Assembly: GCF_040954645.1 (NCBI RefSeq)
Contig: NC_092804.1
Span: forward strand, 44,049,753 to 44,113,752
Source of the DNA: Diabrotica undecimpunctata
Taxonomy: Eukaryota > Arthropoda > Insecta > Coleoptera > Chrysomelidae
Direction of reading: 5' to 3'
DNA length: 64,000 nucleotides
Below, in pieces: positions 11,813-23,119 of the stretch; within the stretch, counting starts at the first letter, position 1; every line of letters starts with the position of its first letter. The notes beneath the pieces are model-generated. The model was not told the origin of the DNA. It worked only from the letters and a program-made list of their open reading frames with translations, and did no database searches. The translations under genes and the position numbers were made by a program.

Positions 11813-11988
11813 CTGTTGTGATAGATTAAAAAAATCCTGAACCCTCTTCGCTCTATATCTCATTAGGACCGAAAACAAACTCTGGCTCTTCCATTTTCTA
11901 GCGAATGGTCTAATAAATGTTTTATCTTCTTCTTCTAGCTGACTGTATGATTCTAGTACTTCTTTACGTCTTGCAGCATTTCTGTAAG
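11813..11988 (-). CDS. ninaC: Myosin III (NINAC) exon: second IQ motif and proximal tail
   Basis: Acceptor TATATTCAG and donor CAG/GTAAAT bound 176 bp. Entering with one base from the previous exon it reads AYRNAARRKEVLESYSQLEE, later FARKWKSQSLFSVLMRYRAK and RVQDFFNLSQQ. The junction with the 72-bp exon makes EVIQKAYRNAARRKE, an IQ motif for calmodulin or light-chain binding. It leaves in phase 0, matching the next exon. Alternative acceptors at 12002 and 12007 give wrong phases. Confidence 0.85.
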
Positions 11989-12096
11989 CTGAATATACAT
12001 AACTTGTCTATTTTATACTACAAACGCATAACTGAAGCTTATTTACATTACTTTTAATGTTTCTTATGTAAAATTAGTTTGTATAAATGACTTTAC

Positions 12097-12168
12097 CCTT
12101 TTGAATGACTTCTGCGGCTTCGTCTTCCGTCATTAGGCTATCTCTTCGTTTCGTTTTTATTTGTTCAA
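12097..12168 (-). CDS. ninaC: Myosin III (NINAC) 72-bp exon
   Basis: A short exon lies between acceptor CTTATTTCAG and donor G/GTAAAG. With one base carried in from the previous exon it reads VEQIKTKRRDSLMTEDEAAE then VIQK plus one base. Only this frame is open, and it joins both neighbours in phase (1 in, 1 out). It supplies the first half of the second IQ motif. Confidence 0.8.
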
Positions 12169-12311
12169 CTGAAATAAGAAGGGCATTATCTAAAATATGA
12201 TTAACGCATCTAAAAATATAAGAACTACATAAATAAAACATTAATGAAACTCAAAATGAACAGTAACCCACAGATACATCGAAATGAGAACAATATTCTA
12301 TGAATACCACC

Positions 12312-14455
12312 ACTAATAAATGGTAAGAGCCAAACTAAAATTAGACTTAATAACAGAAAGATCCAAAATGATTAGGAAGAAAGCCAACCCAATATGGAAC
12401 GACCCAACGAATTTAAATGAATATCAAGGCAATATCAATAAAATCCTACAACAAAATGAATGCATGAATATGCATGAATGCATGAATGCAAAATATCGTA
12501 GAAGCTATTTGAGAGGCTCAAGTAAAATGCTGCCCTAAAAGACGCCAAGACGAAAAAATAACCATTGAAATAAAGCAACTAATGGAAACTAGAAGAAAAA
12601 TCAAAGGAAAAGAAAGCATTGACGGAGAAGAACTGCGAAAAATAAACAAAGAAGTATCAAAAACTATAAGGAAAGATTTAAGGAAATTTAAGAATGAAAA
12701 AGTCCAGCGAACTATAGAAGAGAATAAAAGCTTGAAAGTCATGAGAAGACGACTAAACAATGGAAAATGTGAAATACACAAACTAAAGAACAAAGAAGGA
12801 GTCCTCACATCAAATAGAGAAGAACTACTACACATAGTTGAAGACTTCTCTCAAGAACTATACACAAGCTAAAGAGAAGACCAAAAGAACTTGGAAGCCG
12901 CCGCATCACGCAAAATTATCAACCAGGATTAAGAGCTCATGCCAGAGATCACACTAAGCTAAATCCAGGACGCAATGAAAAAGATGAAAAACAACAAAGC
13001 ACCAGGAGAAGATGGAGTCGTAATAGAAGCTATAAAGATGGGCGGACGTGCCATTCTCAACCAAATAAAATGTTGTTTAAACTTTGTCTAACAAGTTATT
13101 GCATAACAAAAATATGGAACAATGCAGTAACAATTTTACTATACAAGAAAGAAGACAAGGCGCACCTAGAAAACTATAGGCCAATCAGACTATTGAACCA
13201 CATCTATAAAATGTTTACCCCGAATAATTACGACAAGACTAGAGAAAAAGTTAGATTTCTACCAGCCCCGAGAACAAGCTGGCTTCCGCTCAAAATTCGG
13301 AACAAACGATCACCTGCAAACAGTAAAAACCTTAATAGAAAAGTCGCTAGAATATAACAGACCACTGGTACTTATCTTCGTAGACTTTCACAAAGCCTTC
13401 GATACTGTGGAATTAGACAGCATTATAACTGCTCTGAACAATAGTAGAATAGATTACTGGCTCACAAAGCTAGTACAAACATTATACCAAAACGCCACAA
13501 TGCGTGTAAAACTACATGATACCACCAGAGAAATTCATATCAAGCGAGGTGTGAGACAGGGCGACACTCTCTCACCTAAATTATTTATAACGGTCCTCGA
13601 ATACGCCTTTAAAATGCTAAAGTGGGAAAATAGAGGAATAAAAATAGATGAAGAAATGCTCAATCATCTGCGTTTTGCCGACGACATAGTACTTATTACC
13701 GAAGATCTGGGTGAAACACAACAAATGGTACAAGAATTTGAAAACGTATCTTCAACAATTGGTCTAAAAATGAACATTAGTAAGACCAAATTTATGACAA
13801 ATTTAGTTCCCAGCGAACACCTAATCATCCAAAATCGGGTGGTAGAATTGACAGAAAAGTACATATATCTTGGTCATGAAATCAGAATAGGCAAGGACAA
13901 CCAGACCTGCGAATTTCAACGACGAATAACACTTGCTTGGGCATCGTATGGTTCACTAAGAGATATCTTTAAGAGCAACATCCCGATAGCTATGAAACGG
14001 AAGACATTTGACCAATGCGTTCTTCCTATTATGACATACGGAGCAGAAACCCTCACGCTCACTAAAACAACGGCACTAAAAATGCGAGTGGCACAAAGGC
14101 GCATGGAAAGATCAATTCTCGGCGTGACAAAAAAAGACAAAATAAGGAATCAAGACTTAAGGAAAAGAACAGGTATCAGTGATGTCGTCGAAAGTATGAC
14201 CAAGCTGAAATGGAATTGGGCATGTCACATAGCGAGACTGAAAGACACAAGATGGACCAGAAAACTAATTGACTGACGCCCAAGAGAATACAAACGCAGC
14301 AGAGGACGACCACCAACACGCTGGATGGACGACATTGGACGAATATCCAAGAAATGGCAACAAGAAGCACAAAACCGCGAAGAGTGGCGAAAAATGGGAG
14401 AGACCTATGTCTAGCAGTGGACAGAAGAGGTTGCATGATGATGATGATGATGACC
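12312..14455 (+). mobile_element. RTE-like LINE, 5'-truncated, nearly complete RT
   Basis: It starts in the linker after the endonuclease (HRMVRAKLKLD). The RT domain is open at 13407-14276 with GVRQGDTLSPKLF and an intact LRFADDIVLI catalytic box. Earlier RT pieces at 13070-13400 (NYRPIRLLNHIYKM, then an FVDFHKAFDTV segment) are in other frames. The C-terminal part shifts frame near 14270 and ends in a GATGATGATGATGATGA tail. Three or more frameshifts make it inactive, but it is one of the least decayed LINEs in the window. Confidence 0.85.
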
Positions 14456-14931
14456 ACCACTAATAGTCCAGGCCAGATATATGGTTGTTTAAAAAAGCCT
14501 GCTTTGGTTGTACTGAGTCGCACTTTAGATTTTTGCCAAGAGTATAAAGGTGTGCCTAATTCTATTTAAAAAAAATATTAATATTATATCAATAATAATT
14601 CGTTTAGCTAGGGCGCTTCTTCCCCCCCTTAGATAATATTAAGGGGTGTCTAAGCGCTTGGGAACCCATAGTCTCTCTGAAAAAATTGTGGGAAATTTAG
14701 TAAAGATTTTACAACAAAAAATCGACGTTACATCCGTTTCTAAAACTATTACATCTATGGCAAAAATTGATAAAATAAAATTGTTCATAATTTTAATAAT
14801 TTCTCAATAATAGTTGCTTGTGCAAAACAATTTATGTATTGTAACATTATAAACGTCACATGTTTTTTTATTTTTTTCAATAATTATTTTAATATTGTTC
14901 GAAAGCTGTTTTCTTGTGGCATTTTAAAGTA

Positions 14932-15154
14932 ATTAATATTTAAATGGGGATAAGCCACAATTAAAGGTTAAAGTACGTTTATTGACGTTTCAATTTCCAC
15001 TTCGGAAATCGTTCTCAAAATACAAACATTAGTAAATTAAACAAATTTTGTTTTTTGTTACTTGGTGAAAAATTCTTTGTGGCGAAGTGGAAATTGAAAC
15101 GTCAATAAACGTACTTTAACCTTGAATTGTGGCTTATTCCCATTTAAATATTAA
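14932..15154. repeat. Fold-back repeat with about 72-bp arms (Penelope-like 3' sequence)
   Basis: The left arm (14932-15003) and right arm (15083-15154) are near-perfect inverted copies, running from TTAATATTTAAATGGG through GCCACAATT and ACGTTTATTGACG to CCACTTCG, around a loop of about 80 bp. A related single arm occurs at 31600-31679. The arms contain the hammerhead-like motif listed separately. Confidence 0.8.
14980..15022 (-). ncRNA. Hammerhead-like motif (U3-A8 variant)
   Basis: On the minus strand: UAUU (stem I), UUGAGAA (core), a stem II of AUUUCC/GGAAAU, GAA, self-complementary ACGU (stem III), C (position 17), AAUA (stem I return). The usual C3-G8 pair is replaced by U3-A8, which can still pair. 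Activity is unknown. Confidence 0.4.
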
Positions 15155-15234
15155 TAATTATTTTATTTTAATATTTTGATTTCATTCAATTGTGAACTTT
15201 CTGATTTGTTTTACTAAACTACTAAAGAAAAACT

Positions 15235-15610
15235 ACTACTAAACTACGGCAGAAACAAGACCTTACACAGAGAGGACAAAAAGGATGTTAGAAACAGCAG
15301 AGATGAAAACACTTAGAACTGAAACATTGATGGTAAGACACTATGCAACAGAGCTAGAAGTACAGATATACGACGTAGATGCAAGGTGGAGAACATCAAG
15401 AACTGGGTAAGAAAGAGGAGAGTAGAATGGAACGATCATATAAGCCAAATAACAACAAATAGAGTAGTAAAGACGGCAAGAGACGGTTCCCCAATAGGAA
15501 GACGATCAGTAGGAAGACCACGAAAACGATAGAACGACAACCTACTGGAGGCACAATGAAAAACACACGGAGTCCTGTCTATATAAAAAGAAGAAAAAGA
15601 AGGAGAAGAA
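15235..15610 (+). pseudogene. RTE-like LINE 3' fragment
   Basis: Frames contain NWVRKRRVEWNDHISQITTN and GRRSVGRPRKR, the same C-terminal block as the minus-strand LINE at 1597-2650. It ends in a GAAGAAAAAGAAGGAGAAG tail. 5'-truncated and frameshifted. Confidence 0.7.
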
Positions 15611-15667
15611 ACTACTAAAAGTAAGTAGCGCAAAACTCTTCTATCACCTAAATATTAAGTTTAGTAA

Positions 15668-15905
15668 TTATTCTTCTTAGGACATGTAATGAGAAATCAA
15701 GAACGTTACGGCCTTCTCCAGCTGATTCTCCAAGGGAAAGTAAATGGTAAGAGAGGACCGGGAAGAAGACGCATTTCCTGGCTTCAAAATTTACGAAGGT
15801 GGTATAACACGACTACCACTGAACTGTTCCGCGCTGCAATAAATAAAGTAAAGATAGCCGTGATGATCGCCAACATCCGGAACGGATAGGCACTTTAAGA
15901 AGAAG
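15668..15905 (+). mobile_element. RTE-like LINE 3' end
   Basis: A 66-codon frame (15689-15889) encodes the LINE C-terminus: GRRRISWLQNLRRWY and ELFRAAINKVKIAVMIANIR, ending RNG with a GAAGAAGAA tail. It is in the family of the decayed element at 7245-9005. Confidence 0.75.
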
Positions 15906-17047
15906 AATTATTCTTCAATTTAAATTATAACTTATTTTAGTTCCATTTCCATTTACTCTTTTTATACCCCTCGTGGTAGTCACTACAGAATGGTGAAAGC
16001 GTCGTTAGGAATGGACATTGGAAAAGAGAGATATCGCGTGATCAAAAGAAAATCTACACATATCTGGACACAGCCCTATCTATACACACAGTAATTGCAA
16101 ATTTAATTGAATATTTTAAGAGTGGAAAAAAGAACAGTGGTCCATTATTATCACTAGAATACATTAGAGAGGTATATCGGTCTATTATTGTGTAAATATA
16201 TTAATAATAAAGTATTTTAGAACAGATAATACAATCATGTATACTAAAAACACTGTTTTTTAGAGAGTTCCATTAGATTTGAAGTTTAGTATTCCTAATG
16301 TCAGCAGAGTTTCTCAACTGGCAAAATAGAACGAGCCTATTGTTTACAATATTTTGTAAATATACATATAAAAATATAACTTTGATTTTCATTTTTAAGC
16401 ATTGTTATAGAAAGTAATACATATGTTTTATGTAATTTTATTCCAAACTAGTTGAAAAATTGCTTAAGAAATAAATTTCTAAAATATATCTGTATTTCGT
16501 CTTCCCAAATTATAATTTGAAAACAATATTTTCACATTATATTTAACCTCCATGATACAAAGATTAGATCCATAGAAATATCCTAAATATCAGTGTATCA
16601 TGTTTAACCTAGAAATTGAATACATTAACCCTAAAATTATCAAAATTCTTCTCAGATTTCTACTGCTCAAACATATAAAATTATAACCTTCATAATAACC
16701 TATCCAATATTAACATTTAAACCAACTATAAGAAAGAAAACATAAATAAAATGTAGATATGTAGATAAAATTTTTATATTCACTGATAATTGATAATAGG
16801 GTATGAGATATATTCTCAGACTCAGTCGACAGTGTCCCAAAAATTAACAAAACAAATGTACTGGCTGATTATTCAGTAGAATAAAAGCCACAGAGAAGAA
16901 GAAGTACAATATTATGACAGATGTCAGTTAAAATTTCCAATCTCACCAAATCTAATAATGATGTCATATAAACTCGTCACTAGTTTTAGCCAATGAAATG
17001 CTCGCTGTAATAGAAATCGCATGTAAAGAAAATCTGAATATTCCCTA
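15906..17047. other. Intronic AT-rich sequence
   Basis: No gene, repeat or RNA could be supported here. Confidence 0.5.
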
Positions 17048-17511
17048 TAGTTCGTCCCAAACCCTTCTTTCAGTGCGTCATAGTTGATCGAATTCTCTCT
17101 AACACATTAAGCTAGAAGTGACAGAAAAAAGTGAGTCTGTGATTATTATACATAGAACTTAGAAAATTATTTATCGTAAAGCTAATTCTACTTACGGATG
17201 TATAATTGGTTGGAGTTTAGAATACGCTAAATAGATATCCAATCAATGTTGCGCATAAATATAATTTGACGCAGAAAATTTAATTTTGTATTTATTGTCA
17301 TAAAAATATTTTAAATATGCCGAGATATATCGAAAAAGAACAAAGACTAATATTAAAATTATTAAATTATTTTCAATTAGAAAAAGACAGATTACCATCC
17401 TGCAACTGTCAAATTTAACTAAAATGTCATGCAATAATTCTCGACATTCTTAAAATCCTATATGACGTCAAAATTAGTGACGCACTGAAAGAAGGGTTTG
17501 GGACAGACTGT
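17048..17511. mobile_element. MITE, Tc1/mariner-like
   Basis: Terminal inverted repeats of about 28 bp (GTCCCAAACCCTTCTTTCAG onward to TGCGTCA) close a 464-bp element. TA dinucleotides lie at both edges. No transposase frame is inside. The terminal sequence form and TA target suggest a non-autonomous Tc1/mariner element. Confidence 0.75.
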
Positions 17512-18950
17512 ATATATCTTTTTAAATTTAAAATTTGACAAGGGGAAAATTGCGTACAACCTTTATTGTTTGACTTTTCCTACATTACCAGTTGCCAGGG
17601 GGCCAATTATCTGCTCATAATTATCTTATATAATTTTTAGACCGCAGATCAGAGAGTGATATCCAAGTAAGCAGTATTTAAGCAAGGTACATCTGAACAT
17701 AATTTTTCTTTATCTTCATGTATTTAATAGTGGTAACCGAAGAAAAAAATGGCGTCGATTAGTAAAATGCTGAGAACAACAGGAAAAAACTTTTGTACAC
17801 ATATAACAATATTGCAAAACAGAGGACTGTGCAGAATTTAAAAAAAAAATCATTTATTAAATAGTAACAATATTACACATATGATTGTAGAATAGTTTGT
17901 AAACACTTTGTAATTGTAACATGATTCTTTTTTTAACTATTTTTTCTTTACAATTCTCAAAAACATGAAAAATTCTTGAAAACTTTGACAAAACATGGTT
18001 TTTTGAGGGTGTAAATGTATTTTATCCAATTTTTGAGACTTAGGTACTTCAAATTATATAATATAACCTATAAAAATCCTATAGTTGATCCGTTTTGAAC
18101 TATATATTGGGTAAAATCCCCTAAGACCTCTAAAAAATACGTTTTTCGTGTTTTTATAAGTGGTGTATCTTACATAAAAATCTTGATAAAATACACAAAA
18201 TAAAAAAAAAAACCTACAGTTGTCTTCAAAAAAGTTATGCGCTAAAAAAAAAAAGAATTTTTAGGTTATGTACGCTTAACCTATGAGTATATAAAAATAA
18301 ACAAGGTTTGTAAAAGCTTCAACTAAGCGTGTGAATTTTTTTGAAAATTTTAAACTGATTACAACAAAAAAAAACGAAATATTGGCGTTTTATTTTTAAA
18401 TCACATAGAATGTAAAACAATAGAAAAAAAATTAATTCTGAGAGCGAGAGCGTTTTGTCTATCTTTACGGCGAGTACGCTTTATTACCAGCTAAAACAAA
18501 GGTGTTATCAACAAGTAAAATAGACTTTATACAAATAAATATAAGTACAATATATGAGCTCAGAGAGATTATTGTAAATTGCAAATAAGTATATCTATAA
18601 TACCAGCTCAGGGGGATTATTGTAAACCCAGTAATATATTAGATACGCATATTTCTATAATGCTATCATATTCTCATGTCTTACACAATGTGTCAATACG
18701 TAATTGTAGATGTGATAAATTTGATAAAATATTTAGAAAAATCTTTTTTACCATCATTATTTACAACTCGAAAATAAGGACTGCCATTTTTACTGTTACA
18801 AATACCATCAAACTATGTTTACTATATTTATCGTCTTGTAGAATATACGTTACTCAATAACCCCAATAACCAAGAATTAAAAATACTGTCTTCCGATTTC
18901 CAATTTCAACCGGATCGGTAATTTCCATAACCCCTCCTTCAGTTCCCTTT
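17512..18950. other. Intronic AT-rich sequence with a small direct repeat
   Basis: Only a direct repeat of about 26 bp was noticed (AGCTCAG-G-GATTATTGTAAA near 18557 and 18607). No gene recognised. Confidence 0.4.
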
Positions 18951-19287
18951 GTCACATCATTATCAAATCTTTCTCTCCAGCCCAGTCTGGGTTTTCCTGG
19001 TCTTTTGTTCTATTAGTTTCCTCTGCTTATTTATACTACACTACTTGCTTTTTATGTCATCTATGGCTTTTTCTTTAATTGGCATTATTTCTTAAACTCT
19101 TCTGTTTTACTGCGGATATCCTCTATTCCATTTCTGCGTCTGTCCCCTTTTTTAAACCTTAATTTAAGTGGCCATATCTCACTATCGTAAATCATAATAC
19201 TTTTAAGGATAGTATTAATTATTAGTTTTTTGTAACAATAAAACACTGAAAACTTTGTTTTCAAAACTTCCACAAAATTTATTTTAA

Positions 19288-19752
19288 ATTCTTATCACTG
19301 CTATCACTGCTATCAAAATATCAACAAAAATAGCCAAACACATAAAAAAGAAAGGAATAACACCAGCTTTCAGAACAAATAACAACCTAGGCAAATATAT
19401 TAAAAACAATAAGAGCCAACATAAAAAACACTTACACAGTGGTGTATACAAACTTAAATGTGGCGACTGCCCAAAAACTTACATTGGTCAAACAGGTAGA
19501 AATTTTAATAAACGAATAGCAGAACATAAAAGGGCTTTCAATAATAGAAAAACAGATTCTACATACGCACTTCACCTTCTAGATCATAATCATTCTTTTA
19601 ATGACGAATTTAAAATTCTACACATTCAAAATAAAGGCCTTAAGCTATCTTTGTTAGAATCTATGGAAATCAACAAATTAAAAAACACAGATATAATTCT
19701 GAATGACCAGCTTGAGACAAACAGTTCTCCCCTCCTCAACCTATTTCATTAG
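19288..19752 (+). CDS. GIY-YIG endonuclease domain of a Penelope-like element
   Basis: An open frame of 154 codons without a suitable ATG encodes HSGVYKLKCGDCPKTYIGQT and GRNFNKRIAEHKR. This is the GIY-YIG nuclease core (G-VY, TYIGQT, R) that nicks target DNA in Penelope-like retroelements. It is followed by HLLDHNHSF, a family-typical His-rich segment, and ends SSPLLNLFH before a stop. It is the C-terminal end of a longer polyprotein whose RT is absent. The open frame and conserved residues suggest a fairly young copy, but it cannot be expressed as a full protein. Confidence 0.85.
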   Translation: MLITAITAIKISTKIAKHIKKKGITPAFRTNNNLGKYIKNNKSQHKKHLHSGVYKLKCGDCPKTYIGQTGRNFNKRIAEHKRAFNNRKTDSTYALHLLDHNHSFNDEFKILHIQNKGLKLSLLESMEINKLKNTDIILNDQLETNSSPLLNLFH

Positions 19753-19785
19753 AGACTATAAAGTGTAAACCCATGCCAAAAACAG

Positions 19786-19826
19786 ATCACTTGAGAAAGG
19801 CAATCAGCCGAAACAGCTGTAGTGAT
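19786..19826 (+). ncRNA. Hammerhead-like motif downstream of GIY-YIG frame
   Basis: Plus strand: AUCAC (stem I), UUGAGAA (core, U3-A8 instead of C3-G8), GGC/GCC hairpin (stem II), GAA, self-complementary ACAGCUGU (stem III), A (position 17), GUGAU (stem I return, perfectly complementary to AUCAC). It starts 34 bases after the endonuclease stop, where Penelope-like elements are known to carry hammerheads. Activity is unknown. Confidence 0.55.
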
Positions 19827-20129
19827 AAGAATTTAAAATAAATTTTGTGGAAGTTTTGAAAACAAAGTTTTCAGTGTTTTATTGTTACATAAAATGAATT
19901 TCCATCAAGTAACGGTCGAATCCATCAATAATTATTAGTTTTTTGTTATCATCTTCTGTGATTGTTTTGACTCAGATCATGCCATTTATGGATCTTGAAC
20001 ATTCGTCCAAGTTTATTTTATTTCTGATTTTACTTTTACTTTAAATATGGATTATAGGTGGAAAACAAACATTTACAAGAAAAAAACATAAAAAACATAA
20101 TTAAAATTCCAAATATACTAAATACTTAC

Positions 20130-20264
20130 CAACCACCTTCCTGTCTTTCTTCTCTTGTTTAGCCATTCTGCATTTAACTAAAAACCCTCTTAATATACTT
20201 TGAATTTTAATGATTTTCTTTACATGTGTTTCGTATAACCTAGACAAATACTCCTCATTGTAGT
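20130..20264 (-). CDS. ninaC: Myosin III (NINAC) exon, distal half, severed by the LTR element
   Basis: This is the 3' part of an exon cut by the LTR retrotransposon. It encodes NEEYLSRLYETHVKKIIKIQ, then SILRGFLVKCRMAKQEKKD, the first IQ motif (IQSILRGFLVKCR) of the lever arm, and ends with donor G/GTAAGT. It continues in phase from 30247-30375 if the element and one TAGT are removed. The last four bases, 20261-20264, are the duplicated target TAGT. Confidence 0.9.
20261..20264. repeat. Target-site duplication TAGT (left)
   Basis: TAGT directly precedes the left LTR and recurs at 30247-30250 directly after the right LTR. A 4-bp duplication fits Ty3/gypsy integrases. Confidence 0.9.
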
Positions 20265-22194
20265 TGTGGCGTACAAAACCGAATCTATATAAAAAAATTA
20301 CAAAATGTACCAAATATAAATCAGACGTACACCCGGAAAGAAAAGTACTATACGGTGACAGTCTGGGAATGGCTCGCGGCTAGACAAAACAGTGGAGATG
20401 GTCGTGCGGTCCACAAAACAAAAAAAATCCGAAGTTATATCAGGGGCGCCAGGTAAATTGGCCCACAGCCTTCCCTACGTTATTATTCAATAAACCACCA
20501 ACTTACCAATAGGTTTACTACTAAAATACTAAGTAACAGTATACAACCTGAATAAATAAAGAAAAATAAATGAAATTGTCAGATTAGAATTTAGTCAATT
20601 TTAATAAATAGATTCCCAAGATAGTTGAAAGTAAATACATATTACAATATTATTTAACTTTACCATAGGCTTAATAAAAAAATAATATAAAAATGCGGCT
20701 TCTACTTGCCTAACAAAAATTCATAAGTTATTTCTATTTAACAGAACAAAATGAAAGGTAAGACGTATCAAAAGTACCGGACGCTAAGGGGTGTGCGGTT
20801 CAATACCAACCAAAAAAAATAATTACCGCAAATAGGACACCACGTGAGCTCAAGTGCGTGCGCAGAAAATAATATAAAAAAATAAATCTCAAATATATAA
20901 CCCCCCCTTAGACGCAGTTTACAAAATTAAAATAGGTATGTGTAAATATTGAATTAATAAAATAAACCGCAAATTATCTTTAAAAAAAAATCTGTAAAGT
21001 ATTTGTAAATATGAAAATAAAAACTAACAGCAAATAATCTTTTAAAAAAACTATTGTATTTCGCAAACCAAATTAGACGGCGCTTAAATCTTCCGTTGAA
21101 AATTAATTATCGATCCATACCTCGAATTTTCATATACTTCACCGCGTGGAATTCCAGTTATAGTTCAGCGTGTCTTCAATCCAAAATCCCATACGATTGC
21201 CGATGTACATAGACTTGTGTGACAATGTTGAAAAGTTGAAAATTACAGCCAGACGGAAAAATACGAAGAAGAAGAAGCAGAAAAAAACAAACAAACCAAC
21301 CAACCCTGAAGCAAGAAAACATTAATTACCATCTGTGTCTAAAATAATTATTTGGAAATAAATATATTGATTTTAACACTTTGTTTATCTGCCTTTTGGC
21401 GATAATGGAGCAATACAAAAAAAAACTTGTCTCCGAACTTGAATGTATGAAAACTGATAAAAATGTGAATAGCTTTTTAGAGATGGGATAAAAAAATAAC
21501 TACAACTTTTTAATTAATTAAAAACGAAATGTTCTAACACTCACCCTTCTTAGCCAGATTAGGGGTTTGAAATATCCCAAATTGGACCGAAGCGTAGCCG
21601 GCTATTTGGACTCGTGATTAAGGCTAATTTCTTGATCTAAATACGACTCCCGGTATTCACGTGTACTGTAGATCCGCTTTTTTTAGCGAAATTGTGGATA
21701 TTCCAAAAAAAACCCTTCCACGAAGGCAGCAAATCCCCTTGAATATCCACACGGTTCGGACTAGTCCAGATCCCACATGGAACAGCAGCAAAAGCAAAAA
21801 AACAAAAATGCCGTTTTTAATCTAGCCCAACCTTTCAGTAACACTCTCAAACCTGGAATCACTTTCTTTCCGTCGTCTTTCCGAACACTTGACAACTTGA
21901 CACACGGAGGTCACCGAATAGTACCGAGATTCAAAAATTTCAATTTTATGATCCCAATTCTTCCAAGATAACTCTAGAAAGAACGATCTAAATTAGTTTC
22001 TTCACAAAAAAGAGGACGTGTTCCCTTAACTTCAGCACAATTTGCCAGACATTACCCCTATTTGAAAATTACTAATTTTATTTTCGCCACCTTGCTTATA
22101 ATATATTATAGGCAACCGCTCTTACACGTCCTGAATTATTTAAATTTTGATAAAATAGAGGTGGGACTTTTTACTTTAAATTTGGAACGTAACA
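20265..22194 (-). repeat. 3' LTR of the gypsy element
   Basis: 1930 bp, beginning TGTTACGTTCC and ending TACGCCACA on the element strand. Its length and, by eye, its sequence equal those of the LTR at 28317-30246. It contains a 10-bp-arm hairpin (GTGGATATTC/GAATATCCAC) around 21690-21750. The short open frame at 21777-21971 recurs in both LTRs and resembles no known protein. Confidence 0.95.
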
Positions 22195-22197
22195 ACA

Positions 22198-22209
22198 CCT
22201 CCCTTTCCC
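22198..22209 (-). other. Polypurine tract
   Basis: GGGAAAGGGAGG on the element strand lies three bases before the 3' LTR, the site that primes plus-strand DNA synthesis. Confidence 0.85.
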
Positions 22210-23119
22210 AGAGGAAAATTTACGAGGAAAAACTAGACGAAGAAAATTTTCCCTCGCGCTAGCGACACACTACCTAAACTCCGAGCGAAGTCCACAACAC
22301 AATCATCATCCACACCGTCTTCACCATGCGCAAGTACTTGGACAACGAAAGACATACCAATCTCAAACCACACGCACAAAGCAACAACTTACTTACAACA
22401 CTTACTCCACTTCCACACAACAGTCATCTCTCATCATATGAGATTAAGTAGAATAGTTTCAAATTCCAACGTCAATCTGACAACACTGATTAGGTCGGTT
22501 ACTGGATGTTGCCCTTATTCGCGACCTCCCAGCTCTGGGGCATCGCTAGTACTTCACTATACCTCGCATAACATGAGTCCATAAGAAACTCTCCACCATT
22601 CCACTCTTACTGATACTGCGAGAAACATCTACCGAAACAGTAGTGTAATTCCAATTGTTCATTAAAATAAAAATGAGATAGGTCTTTCAGAATTTAAATC
22701 CGTATACAACGAAATTTAGTGAATCATCCAAAACTAAGCTATTATCCAACAAGATTCACCAAAACATAATTATGTGGCTTCGAAAAAATCCCAATTAAAT
22801 AGAATGGCTTACTAACATCAAAACAAATCCCAACGCCATATCATCGAAGACAACATATTTCTGACCAAACCTAAGTGACATTCAATTCCATAAATCAAAA
22901 GAAATTAAGGCTACCGCAACCCTACGACTTCGTATTGGCTACCTAACACAAAAAAAAACGAATCGGTTGACCATCCAAATACATCCTAAGAACCGATCAT
23001 AGCCAACACTCAGTCATCCTTCACGGACACAACAAAAAAAAATAAATACAACCAATTTCAGAAGACTAACTAAATTTACTTAGACTAGACAAAACTTTGC
23101 TAGTCCGTTCTACTCCGAC
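22210..23119 (-). other. Untranslated region between pol and the polypurine tract
   Basis: About 0.9 kb with no frame resembling an envelope or accessory protein. Confidence 0.6.

Larger units (their letters stand above)
19216..19946 (+). mobile_element. Penelope-like element (truncated) with 18-bp target duplication
   Basis: The insertion 19234-19928 is bounded by TAATTATTAGTTTTTTGT at 19216-19233 and 19929-19946. It contains an open GIY-YIG endonuclease frame, a hammerhead-like motif, and a perfect 68-bp inverted repeat (about 19232-19299 and 19821-19888). Inverted partial terminal repeats and a C-terminal GIY-YIG domain are hallmarks of Penelope-like elements. The reverse transcriptase part is missing, so this copy is 5'-truncated. 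Confidence 0.85.
18955..20010 (-). pseudogene. LINE RT fragment split by a Penelope-like insertion
   Basis: The minus strand reads ITEDDNKKLI to the right of the insertion and KKLIINTILKSIMIYDSEIW to its left, which together are the RT thumb motif of a LINE. The reading is interrupted by the element at 19234-19928. The LINE is 5'-truncated and decayed. Confidence 0.65.

Noticed and set aside
11989..12007. Acceptors at 12002 and 12007 for the second IQ exon
   Set aside because: Both give reading phases that do not match the 72-bp exon.
21777..21971. 64-residue gene in the LTR (repeated at 29829-30023)
   Set aside because: Identical only because both LTRs are copies; no known similarity.
22195..23119. 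Envelope gene in the gypsy element
   Set aside because: No frame longer than short fragments on the element strand.
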